In this document: positions 22,914 to 31,991 of the stretch, in pieces
Position numbering within the stretch: position 1 is the stretch's first letter
How the letters are laid out: every line of letters starts with the position of its first letter
Origin: Capronia americana
Lineage: Eukaryota; Ascomycota; Eurotiomycetes; Chaetothyriales; Herpotrichiellaceae
Assembly (NCBI GenBank): GCA_016110215.1
Contig: JADWQD010000010.1
Coordinates: 1,550,001-1,614,000 of the forward strand
Length of the DNA: 64,000 nt
Reading direction: 5' to 3'
Notes under the pieces: generated by a model
Database searches by the model: none
Told to the model about the DNA's origin: nothing
The model's input: only the letters and a program-made list of their open reading frames with translations
Position numbers and translations under genes: made by a program

Positions 22914-24326
22914 TTATAGCTTGGCGTTCCATGCCGCTCGGTCTGCCGATTCCAACGGCTTCTCTCGTCCGTCCCAGAAGAGCGGAGACAACTGGAACCA
23001 TTTTTCCCGGCTCGCGATCGAATGCACCGAGCGCTTGTGGCCCAGGTCGATGTATTTGCCAATGACCAGACCTTGGGAGTTCTCGTACGACAGGATCGTC
23101 GCGCCGGTGGCCTTGGGCTCGCCCACGGCGTTGGCCGTGCGCGGGTCGTCCAGGAAGACGTAGTGGATGCAGCTGGAATACCAGGCGTTGACGCGGCGGG
23201 CGCCGCGGAACGACTCATCGCCCACGAGCGAGTGGCGGCCACGGTCGTAGTCGCCGGCGTCGTAATGGGCGCCGTAGTGATCTTCCTGTTGTTGAGAGGC
23301 AATGTCAGAACCGAAACCTGAATGATGAAATAAATCCCTATGTAGGGGGTTTGGGCTTACCTTTGCCCAGTACAGCTCGAAATAGGCGAAGCGGGTGTTG
23401 TCGAAGCGCCCGAACAGGCACAGAACGTGCGGATCAACCCACAGTTTGCGCAGGTATTCGCGGTGCTGCTCCAAGGTCCCCGTCTCGTTCCACCCTGCCG
23501 CGACACGCGGGTCGTTCTGCCATGTGTTGAAGAGCTTCAGGTGCGCCGGGTCTTGCCAGTCGACCACTTCCAGCGAGAAATGCTCGTCCAGCTCCGGGAT
23601 GTAACGACTGTAGGCGATCGATCCGGGATGGGGCTTTGGGCGACGGATCGGATGGCGCGCGTAGATGGGCTCCTCGGGGAACTTCATGGTGAAGTGATAG
23701 TTCTCCGGCATGATGGGATACGAGGCCAGAGGCTCACGTAGAGGCCCATCCGTGCCGTCTCCCACCGTCCAGATTGGACGGGGTCCCATTGGAGAAGCGG
23801 CTCCTTGCCAGAACGAGCTTCGGAGGATCAACAGCTCGTCAGACCGTGCATTCAGATCGTCCTTGGGCCGCCATGGCTTGGGATGTTCAATGCCTAAGCC
23901 TGTGGCAAGTAGTTCCTGGCGGATGACATCCTGTCCTGCGCCAGACAGACTGAGTCTGAAGTACTCGTAAGTGGGATGGGCGAGATAGATCGCGTGAACA
24001 ACATTCCAAATCTGACCGAGCGAGGGCGCACTGCTTCCCGCCCATTCGAATGTCGTGTGAGGACTCCGAACTGCTCGTGCCCAGGCGCTGTTGTTGGAGA
24101 TGGGCGGAACCTGGTCCTTCGGTTTGAACGACAGCTCGAGCCACGAGAGCGAGTCGCTATGCAACGGGTTCGGTAATGGTCGTCCTTGCGCGGGCTGGCT
24201 CTCCTGGGTCAAGATGAATCTAGCTGGCTTTGTTTCCGCAACAGCTTGCACTCGATATGTGGTCAGGAACGGGTGTGGCAGCTTGACCAGAGGCCATTTG
24301 TGTGAAGATGTTGGGTTCTGGGCCAT
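22914..24326 (-). CDS. sidF: Hydroxyornithine transacylase, SidF type, peroxisomal (AKL)
   Basis: Exons 24326-23361 and 23285-22914 give 445 residues. The 75-bp phase-0 intron is in frame (GTAAGC donor, CTGAC branch point, AACAG acceptor); removal restores the contiguous block YFELYWAKEDHYGAHYD. The C-terminal half (about 250-445) is the GNAT-fold acyltransferase domain of IucB/MbtK/SidF-type enzymes, with the conserved 'VVDWQDPAHLxxFxxWxNDPRV' and 'GARRVNAWYSSCIHYVFLDDPRT' regions. SidF moves anhydromevalonyl from CoA to N5-hydroxyornithine; the SidH and SidI neighbours favour this over the acetyl-specific SidL. The protein ends in AKL, a canonical PTS1 peroxisome signal, as SidF is peroxisomal in A. 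fumigatus. It is divergent from the SidH gene, with ATGs 378 bp apart. Confidence 0.92.
   Translation of the reverse strand: MAQNPTSSHKWPLVKLPHPFLTTYRVQAVAETKPARFILTQESQPAQGRPLPNPLHSDSLSWLELSFKPKDQVPPISNNSAWARAVRSPHTTFEWAGSSAPSLGQIWNVVHAIYLAHPTYEYFRLSLSGAGQDVIRQELLATGLGIEHPKPWRPKDDLNARSDELLILRSSFWQGAASPMGPRPIWTVGDGTDGPLREPLASYPIMPENYHFTMKFPEEPIYARHPIRRPKPHPGSIAYSRYIPELDEHFSLEVVDWQDPAHLKLFNTWQNDPRVAAGWNETGTLEQHREYLRKLWVDPHVLCLFGRFDNTRFAYFELYWAKVSPNPLHRDLFHHSGFGSDIASQQQEDHYGAHYDAGDYDRGRHSLVGDESFRGARRVNAWYSSCIHYVFLDDPRTANAVGEPKATGATILSYENSQGLVIGKYIDLGHKRSVHSIASREKWFQLSPLFWDGREKPLESADRAAWNAKL
23286..23360 (-). other. In-frame 75-bp intron of sidF-like gene
   Basis: AAG|GTAAGC donor and CAACAG|GAA acceptor. 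Reading through adds 25 residues between YWAK and EDHYG, two segments expected to be adjacent in this acyltransferase family. Confidence 0.8.
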
Positions 24327-24703
24327 TCTGGAAGAATTCGATCGTCCAAGCTTTCCACTGAGATAAAATAAAAGCTTTGCCAGGAAAGATTGTCTCGGAT
24401 GCTAAGATCTGGGAAGAGAAGCGTTCTGAGAGGAGAACGAGGACTCCAAGGAAAGGGACATAAAGGGAAACCAGTCAGGCCTGTCCCCACTGCCCCCAAC
24501 CTGGTCCCTCATTCGTGGGCTTCGATGCTCTCCTCAGACCGAGGATCGGATACCTTGGCAGAAAGCGTTTCGGTGGCTACATCGGCATCTCAAAATTCGA
24601 TTATATGTGAGGTTGATATATACTTATATACGTGATGCCATAAGATACTGACTTCTTGCTTGCAGAGTGAACTGTCAACTCAGACGCCAATCGTGGAACA
24701 CAA
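24327..24703. promoter_or_regulatory. Bidirectional promoter of sidF- and sidH-like genes
   Basis: This 377-bp spacer between two divergent start codons must drive both genes. It contains single GATA cores (TGAGATAAAA at about 24357, ATCGGATACC at about 24543) but no exact ATCWGATAA, unlike the other promoters of the cluster. Confidence 0.5.
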
Positions 24704-25587
24704 ATGTCTCTCAGATCAAGGCCACTGCGTTTCCAGCATTTCCACGTCTCTTTCCCGCATGACAAAATCGTCCAGGTCACATTGAACAGACCTGAGAAGC
24801 TGAACAGTATCAACAAAGCCACGAGCCGCGAAATACAACAGATATGGGAGCTTTTCGACCAAGATGAGAGTTTATGGGTCGGAATCATCACGGGCGTTGG
24901 GAGGGCTTTCTGTACTGGAGCAGATTTACAAGGTATGTATGTTCAGGTGCACATCTTTACTTGTGACTACAACTGACCAGAATATGTCCTTGGACAGAAT
25001 GGAACGAGATGAACAAAGCCGGCGTGGTCAACGACATGTCTGCTCCAGGTCTCGCCGGGCTGCCCCGGCGAGCTGGTAAAAAGCCGATCATTGCGGCGGT
25101 GAACGGTCTATGCATGGGAGGCGGCTTCGAGATGGTGGCCAACTGCGACCTCGTCATTGCGTGCTCCTCGGCCATTTTTGCCCTACCGGAGGTGAAGCGA
25201 GGGATCGTCCCTGTGGCAGGCTGTCTACCACGCCTGACCCGTACACTGGGGCTGCACCGTACATCCGATCTCGTTCTGACCGGCAGAAACGTGGGCGCCA
25301 CGGAGCTCCATGACTGGGGCCTCGTTAATCGGGTGGTAGAATCAGCCGCTGAAGTTGTCCCTGTGGCAATTCGAGTCGCCCAGGACATGTGCAGGAACAG
25401 TCCGGATGCGTTGATTGTCGGCCGTCTGGGTATTCGGCAGAGCTGGGAAACCGGCAGCGTGGAGGAGGCCGTGTCGATTCTTGCCGATCAATGGTACCCT
25501 CGCCTGATGGCTGGACCAAACTTCTCAGAGGGGATCCAGGCATTTGTGGAGAAACGGTCGCCAGACTGGATAGATTCGAAACTGTGA
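24704..25587 (+). CDS. sidH: Enoyl-CoA hydratase/isomerase, SidH type, peroxisomal (SKL)
   Basis: Exons 24704-24932 and 24998-25587 (65-bp phase-1 intron, GTATGT/GACAG) give 272 residues, the usual SidH length. Crotonase-fold hallmarks are present: VTLNRPEKLNS near the N-terminus, GVGRAFCTGADL, then NGLCMGGGFEMVANCDL and FALPEVKRGIVP. The two glutamates expected for hydratase chemistry, in GGFE and LPE, are both kept. The C-terminus DSKL is a canonical PTS1. SidH dehydrates mevalonyl-CoA to anhydromevalonyl-CoA for SidF. The gene is head-to-head with sidF and about 1 kb upstream of the SidI-type ligase in the same direction. Confidence 0.92.
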
Positions 25588-26566
25588 GAGAACCGTTGAC
25601 CTCCTAGCAGGGAAACGCCTGTATCTCCACCCTTGCTACGCTCTTAAAGGCAAATTCCTCAACAGGAGAACCTCACGGAGCGAGGTATATCAGTACGGGT
25701 AATATTTCTAGGCAGGTATTGTAATGTCGACGTTTTGAAATGCTTGAAATACCGCCCTTGTATCGTTGATCATTTCCAATGTCGGTTAGCGTGGCGCATT
25801 TAGTGGAGCTCGTCAAGGCTGCGGTCACCCTTTTTCCATCTCGCATCTCCTTCAACCATCCTGTTACCACTGGTGCACACGTCTATTCCGTCGCTAGAGG
25901 ACTGTGAACGGCAACGCTCGGGACTTCAATGCACAGTCAAGACCCACGGCTTCGGTTTTGCCCAACAAGTGGACATGGCGAAAAGAAAATGGCGCACTAG
26001 AAAAGTAACAAGGACTGCAAGACCACAGACGCACCCATGCAATGCCAGCTACGACTGGTGTGCACGACACAAGGCCTCTCTTATCAATCTTGTCCATCTT
26101 ATCTGATCTGATTGCTGATTGAAACTGTTACAGTGGATAGATTTGCCACCTTCACAGAAAATGCCAGAAAGTTGTTTACTACTCGGTTCAATCCACATGT
26201 CTCGAACGAGGTAATTTGATTGATCTATCCTCGCATGGCAACATGTGGAACCGAAGCTCTCTCTCTCGGCAGAATTTGCTCTGCTTATTCCACTAGTTGA
26301 AAGCCGAGGGTGGAATACGTGTTGAAGGAAATTCATCAAACGCATGCGCATCTTTTCTTGTCCGGCGACACCAGCCGAGATCGGAGATCCCGTAGTAGCA
26401 CCAGTGTCCAGAAGCTGCGAAAATGACAAGCCTGATAGTCCACGTGAACGGGGAATGATGCCCTACACAATGTCAGCATAACATCGACAAACTGAAGATT
26501 GGGCTCTAGGGCAGGGAGGAGGCTGAACATTGGAACTACCGAGAATTGTGGTAGCCTCGCGTTGCG
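25588..26566. other. Intergenic region sidH-sidI
   Basis: About 1 kb acting as 3' flank of the hydratase and promoter of the ligase. It contains the ATCWGATAA match at 26099-26107. No further gene is apparent. Confidence 0.55.
26099..26107 (-). promoter_or_regulatory. SreA-type GATA element (ATCAGATAA on minus strand)
   Basis: The plus strand reads TTATCTGAT, an exact match to the iron-repressor element in reverse. It stands about 460 bp upstream of the acyl-CoA ligase ATG. Confidence 0.6.
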
Positions 26567-28569
26567 ATGTCTCTAGCCAGCACCACTGAGACGACGCTGT
26601 TTCCACCTCCAACGGTTCCGTCCATTCTTCATGGCGATTCGGAGGTGCCATTGTTGGATTTCACCCTCGGCGAGCTGCTCGATTTCCAGTGTAAGAGGTA
26701 TGGGAGGAAAGAATGCCTGGTGGTACCGTGGACAGGCTCCAGATGGACCTACGATCGTCTCAGGGAGGAAAGCAATCGGCTGGCGAAAGCCCTCGTCGCT
26801 CGAGGGCTACGCGCAGGGGATCGAATCGGCATCATGGCCGGGAACTGCGAGCAATATGTCTCGGTCTTCTTCGCTTGTATGAAGCTGGGATGTATCCTGG
26901 TCATTTTAAACAACACCTACACTGCGTCTGAAGCATTGTATGCTCTGAAGTTCACAGGTATGTGCCTTCCCATGGGAGAGGAGCCGCTCCTTATTCGAAG
27001 ATCACAGAATGCAGACTATTGTTTGTAACCCCTCGGATCGGCCATCACGACAATGGGCAACTTCTCCGCCAATTGAGGGAGAAGCCGGGCACGATCGAAG
27101 AGATTATCATTCTACGAGGCCCCCCCAGTCACTTCACTGCATACGCAACACTCCTCGAGACAGGAGCACTCGAATCCGATGACATTCTAGACGCAGCCTC
27201 AAAGGCATTCAGCTGCCATGACGTTTGCAATCTCCAGTTCACGAGTGGAACGACGGGAAACCCGAAAGCTGCAATGCTGACACATCAGTAAGTAGCCCTG
27301 GTGGCACCCAGCTTTTCGACACCGGGTTTGACTGGGAGGAACTGACTCGTATTTCCCAGCTCCTTGGTCAACAACAGCCGCTTCATTGGCGACCGCATGG
27401 CCTTGACGGATCAAGACGTGCTGTGCTGTCCACCACCGCTCTTCCATTGCTTTGGCCTGGTGCTCGGCCTGCTAGCCATCATAACTCATGGCGGAAAAGT
27501 GGTCTATCCCGCCGAGACCTTCGACGCCGCTGCGTGCCTGAGAGCCATCTCCGACGAACGATGTACTGCCCTTCACGGTGTGCCAGCAATGTTCGATTCC
27601 ATTTTCAGCCTGCCCCGACCCGAGGACTTCGATTGCTCGGCCCTACGAACCGGTATCATCGCAGGGGCTCCCGTGCCTCGCCACTTGATGGAACTTATGG
27701 TCAATGAACTCGGCATGACCGAGTTCACCAGCAGTTATGGTATGTATGGCTTGCCATGTAACTCCAGCCCCCCAAGACACCCGTTGAAAAACTAACGTCC
27801 AGTATCATGATCCAGGCTTGACAGAAGCTTCGCCGACTTGTTTTAACGCTTTCCACAACGACCCCACAGATTTGAAGCTCACCACCGTGGGCCAAGTCAT
27901 GCCGCACGCCCATGCCAAGATCGTGGACCGCCAGGGCAGAATCGTCCCCGTGGGCGAGCGCGGAGAACTCTGCATCGCCGGGTATCAACTGCAGCGAGGC
28001 TATTGGAGAAACGCGGCCAAGACGAACGAGGTCATGATCCGTGACGCGGACGGCGTGCTATGGCTGCATACCGGCGACGAGGCCGTCTTTCACAGGGACA
28101 AGACGTGCACCATTACGGGTCGGTTTAAGGATATCATCATTAGGGGTAAGCCAACCATCACCCTCAAGAAGGCCGTGTGTGTGCATTGCCTCATGTTAAT
28201 TTTTTTCTGGTGCTAGGTGGAGAAAACATCTATCCCTTAGAGATCGAAAGTCGTCTGGTCGAGCACGAGGCCATTGACCGCGCCATCGTCGTCGGCGTCA
28301 AGCACGCCCGGTACGGCGAGGTCGTGGCTGCATTTCTCCAACGCAGCAGCACCTCGACTCCTGCTGCTCCTCATCGTCCCGGCGACGAAACCATCCGTGA
28401 ATGGGTCAGACTGAAGCTTGGTAGGCACAAGGCGCCGGCGCATATTTTCTGGCTTGGAGAAGATGGCGTTCCGGCCACAGTGCCGTTGACGGGGAGTGGG
28501 AAAGTGAGAAAGTTCGAGCTCGCGCAGCTGGCGGGACAGTTGGTGACTAAAGGGGGGCCGAAATTGTAG
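26567..28569 (+). CDS. sidI: Mevalonyl-CoA ligase-like acyl-CoA synthetase, SidI type
   Basis: Five exons (26567-26957, 27008-27287, 27360-27739, 27816-28145, 28217-28569) give 577 residues; the introns of 50, 72, 76 and 71 bp keep the frame. ANL-superfamily motifs appear in order: FTSGTTGNPKAAMLTHH (P-loop), SSYGLTEASP, LHTGDEA, GRFKDIIIRGGENIYPLEIE and, near the end, GSGKVRKFEL with the catalytic lysine. SidI activates mevalonate as its CoA thioester, linking ergosterol precursors to extracellular siderophores. A. fumigatus SidI is peroxisomal; here the C-terminus is PKL, a PTS1-like but non-canonical tripeptide, and I see no PTS2 at the N-terminus. The gene is convergent with the hydroxylase gene, stops 147 bp apart. 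Ligation of another short hydroxy acid remains possible. Confidence 0.9.
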
Positions 28570-28715
28570 TTTGTAGTAGTAACCAGACGTGTGCGATGGG
28601 GGCGTACCTCCGAAAACCCAATGCATACTCTATGTACAGATCAAAGGAGCAGGCTTTTCCTCTTTCTCTCTCCCCCTATATTCCATGTTGCGCAATTCAG
28701 AAGCCGGGGCAACGT

Positions 28716-30249
28716 TTACAGCCTTGCCGACCTCTCCGCCTCTTCCGACGTGGTCTGCTCGGTCCTCCGACGCAGCACCGACTCTCCTAGACGTCTACTT
28801 CTCTCCGCGAGAGTCTGCAGAAGGCTGTCGTCACTCTGCAACTCCATGCATTAGTAGTGATATGGCACAGACAGATGGGAAAACAAATCCGTCACTTACT
28901 TGGTCCCCACCGTCGGCGAGCGATCCTTGAAGCCAGATCCCGCACCCGGGCGCGAGGACGCCCTTTCTGAAGTTGATGTGGTAATCGCGATCGACTGTGA
29001 TACCGGGGCCATCGAGCAGCGCTTGTAAAGGCTCGAGGGCTCTATAGTGAGCGTGTTGCCCGTAACCGGTCGCGCAGATGACGGCATCGAATGTTGCGGG
29101 CTCGTTGGTATTTTCAGGACTTTGCAAGAAAAGTTGCACGCGCCCGTCAGCAGTTCTCTGCGCATGGACGACTTCATGTTGGAGTCTGATCTGGAATCTC
29201 CACTTCCTGGGGTCCTGCTCTTTGACACTGAAATCGTACTGGGTATCATATATCTGTCTCAGGAGGCCCGGTTCGATTGACGAACTCGAGGTCACGGGCG
29301 AGGCTGCGTTGACTTCTCTTCTCCTGATCTCGGGTGGCAAGTTTTGTGCCTCGGGTGATTTGGGCAGCATGATGCTTTCCGACAGGCTAGATTTCGCTAT
29401 GGCATTAGAAAGCGAAACCGGTGGTGGATAGATAGGTCAGGAAGAGCAGACTTACAATGGCGTCTCGTCGTCTCCTCGAAGGACAGCGTCTTTGGTAAAC
29501 CAAATGACCTCGTGCTCTCCATGTATCCCATGAAGCTGGTCAAATGCCTCTGCTGCGGTCTGGCCATTTCCTACGACTGCGATGCGCGCTCTTGGATTGT
29601 CGCGTAGGAGTGCTGGAATGGCTTGCAGATGCTCTGAAGAGTGCAGGACGAGAGTCTGGAGAGCAGGAGCGCGGAGTACTTTTGGCACATGGGGATGATT
29701 CGATGCAGCATAGACGACCTGCTTAGCTGTGACAGCATTCTGTTCTCCCGTCACCGCATCCACAAAGACCACTTCCCACGCGGCGACGTCGCCTTTTCCG
29801 TCCCTCAATGGATGCACACCGGTGACCATCTTGCCGTACTGGACTTGCGCTTGAAGGCGAATCGCACACCATCGCAGATAATCACTGAACATTTCCCTGG
29901 ACGGGCGAAGCTGACCGCTGTTGGCATATAAGATGAGCCTCTTGGTCGCATGGAGGTAGTTCATGAATGTGAAGTGCGAGCGCGGATTCTCTGAGGTGAT
30001 CAAGTCATTGAGGAACGAGATTCTCAGTCTGGCGGCAGCTGTACTCCGGAGTGGCTTCCAGAATGCTTCCAATTGCGATTCCAGGAACAAAGTATCCTTG
30101 CTGAGCCCATTTCTTTCCTTCAAAGCGACAGCGTTGGCGATGCCGGTGAGGTCAAAACCGACACACACCAAGTCGAGAGGTGGTATATCGGTGCTCCTGT
30201 TGCCATCCATGATTGTTGCCTGAACGCTGTATCGTAGTGGTGGAAGCAT
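28716..30249 (-). CDS. Divergent L-ornithine N5-monooxygenase-like protein (SidA family) ending in PTS1 ARL
   Basis: Exons 30249-29456, 29386-28900 and 28835-28716 (introns 69 and 64 bp) give 466 residues; an ATG at 30210 with a better start context would give 453. Family blocks are clear: NPRSHFTFMNYLH, FSDYLRWCA, the NADPH motif VVGNGQTAAEAF, ICATGY, and the C-terminal SDDSLL that needs the last exon. Two key sites differ. The FAD motif expected as GFGPAxL reads GFDLTGI, and the ornithine-binding lysine expected in ISFxKDL is Asn (ISFLNDL). The asparagine expected in PFxNExF is Ser. The protein ends SARL, a canonical PTS1, whereas characterised SidA is cytosolic. It may be an altered-specificity paralogue, a regulatory pseudoenzyme, or a still-active hydroxylase. 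Three SreA-type sites lie upstream. Confidence 0.82.
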
Positions 30250-30516
30250 TGATGAAGCCTCGATCCTCCTATCAGAACGATTTCTTGGACAGACGGCAAC
30301 TGGGAGATTTCCCTCTCTGTGAATGTGACTCTAACGAAGGACGCCATTCTCCGACAATAGCATTCCTGTTCGCGACAATAGGACCAGGACATGACCAAAG
30401 GGAGAATTCGGAAGCCGTCTGAAAGTGTCATTTGGCAGATAATACAGTACCAAAATTACGCCCTGGTATTACGAGAACCCGTACTAGCGGCTTGGCTGCA
30501 CTAGTTCTCCGAGCGG

Positions 30517-30525
30517 ATCAGATAA
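30517..30525 (+). promoter_or_regulatory. SreA-type GATA element ATCAGATAA (1 of 3)
   Basis: Exact ATCWGATAA match 268 bp upstream of the hydroxylase-like ATG at 30249. Confidence 0.65.
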
Positions 30526-30556
30526 CTCAATTCCCACCTGCCCAAGGAGAATTTTC

Positions 30557-30565
30557 ATCAGATAA
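30557..30565 (+). promoter_or_regulatory. SreA-type GATA element ATCAGATAA (2 of 3)
   Basis: Second exact match, 40 bp (about four helical turns) from the first; paired sites are typical of GATA-factor targets. Confidence 0.65.
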
Positions 30566-30736
30566 CGAGCTCGAGATCCACCCACTTTCCCACTTTCGCA
30601 GCTTCTTCTTCCATCTCCTTGTTACTTACCAGTGAGATCCCCGCCCTCGCCGCGCCGTTCCCGCCGAGCTTTGCTTGATTTCACTGAAGCCCCTCCAAGC
30701 ATCCATGCCGGGTCTTCGTGATCGAGAAAAGTTTTC

Positions 30737-30745
30737 ATCTGATAA
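30737..30745 (+). promoter_or_regulatory. SreA-type GATA element ATCTGATAA (3 of 3)
   Basis: Third exact match, followed at once by GATTA; the flank TTTTCAT is shared with the second site. Confidence 0.65.
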
Positions 30746-31991
30746 GATTACCGTCGTTTCATTCGGCCTCGCGTACGCACTCACTGTATGCACCCATGGC
30801 ATCATTGGGCGGGGCTCTGGAACGTCTTCTTTACCGACTGAACGGAGTTGGGGGCTTCTTTTGTCTCTCTCCGACCTCGGACCTTTCATTTCTCTCAGGT
30901 CGACAGTGGACTTGGCGACAAAACAACAACTTGACAACGCCAGTCGATGCTGTAACCGACAACATGGCATGTAGGTCAGACAGAGGATACTCATCAGCCT
31001 CATGGTGCCTTCACCCGAGAACAGGTACGTCCGCGTTGATACAAGCCCCCAAGACACCTCCTTCGGGTTTTCCAGAGCACTTGGCGCAATCCACCCTGAC
31101 GGCCTTGGCTTGCCTGGGAGCTCCATTCTATGAATGACAACTTCCCTCCGCTCACTTCCAGAGAACGTCGAAGCGATATTCCTCTTGCGGATAAAGCACA
31201 GCTCATGCATGAGAACGTGATTAGATTTGATAAAAACGAATCTTATCACCAACCATATACTTCCGGAGCCAAGCCCCTGCCAACTTCAACGTTCCACACT
31301 CTTCAGCTTTTCCGCGCCATTGGGCTCAAGAATGACAAGCCCGGTGATTCTTCGCCTTGATTCACTGTTTCTTTCCCCTGTCCTCTGGGCGCCAAGATGC
31401 TTGCTAGGATGCAAGTCATGGGTGAGGGCTGAAGCCCACGCCAATGCTCTCGCACCGCTCTCGCACCGCTCTCGCACACCAGCTTCACATTACTACCGGG
31501 GCTACAGTCTGGACTCTGGGCTTATGCCGCTAGAGCTATGACAATCGAGCTTTTTCTGTTACCGTCTGCACTGTGGCTTGACCACACGATACTAGCCGAT
31601 GCAAGAGATCACTTGAGGCCCGTGAAAATCTCTAAAGGCAGAAAAAAGCTTTTCGCTCTTGGCCATCCAGGATCATGGTTTATTCGAGCGTACAAGCCAA
31701 CTCAGATGAGCAAACGAATTGCCCTCAACGAAGATTTCGTTGTTACAGTAGGCGGCATGTCGTGACGGATCCGACATCGGGATTCAACCTTGAGCACTGC
31801 CATAATCTCTGCTCTCGATGTCCTGCGTGGCTAATGGGTCCAAGGCTCGATGCATAGCATGACATGACATGGCCTTATACCTAAAGGCCATTTGAGTGAA
31901 CCGATCCATCCACGTTTTTAACGTTCCTCGACTATAGAACTTCCTTATTTGCACATCAGCAACTCATTTGGTCGTCAGCGACGCTTTCACC

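Larger units (their letters stand above)
30250..31991. other. Promoter of hydroxylase and flank of transporter relic
   Basis: About 1.7 kb with the three GATA elements and no supportable gene. A 208-codon minus-strand frame at 31252-30626 has no domain. A short direct repeat CTCTCGCACCGCTCTCGCAC occurs near 31448-31475. Confidence 0.5.

Noticed and set aside
30626..31252. Open frame of 208 codons on the minus strand upstream of the hydroxylase gene
   Set aside because: No domain, low-complexity basic composition, no good start context, and it covers the promoter containing three GATA elements.
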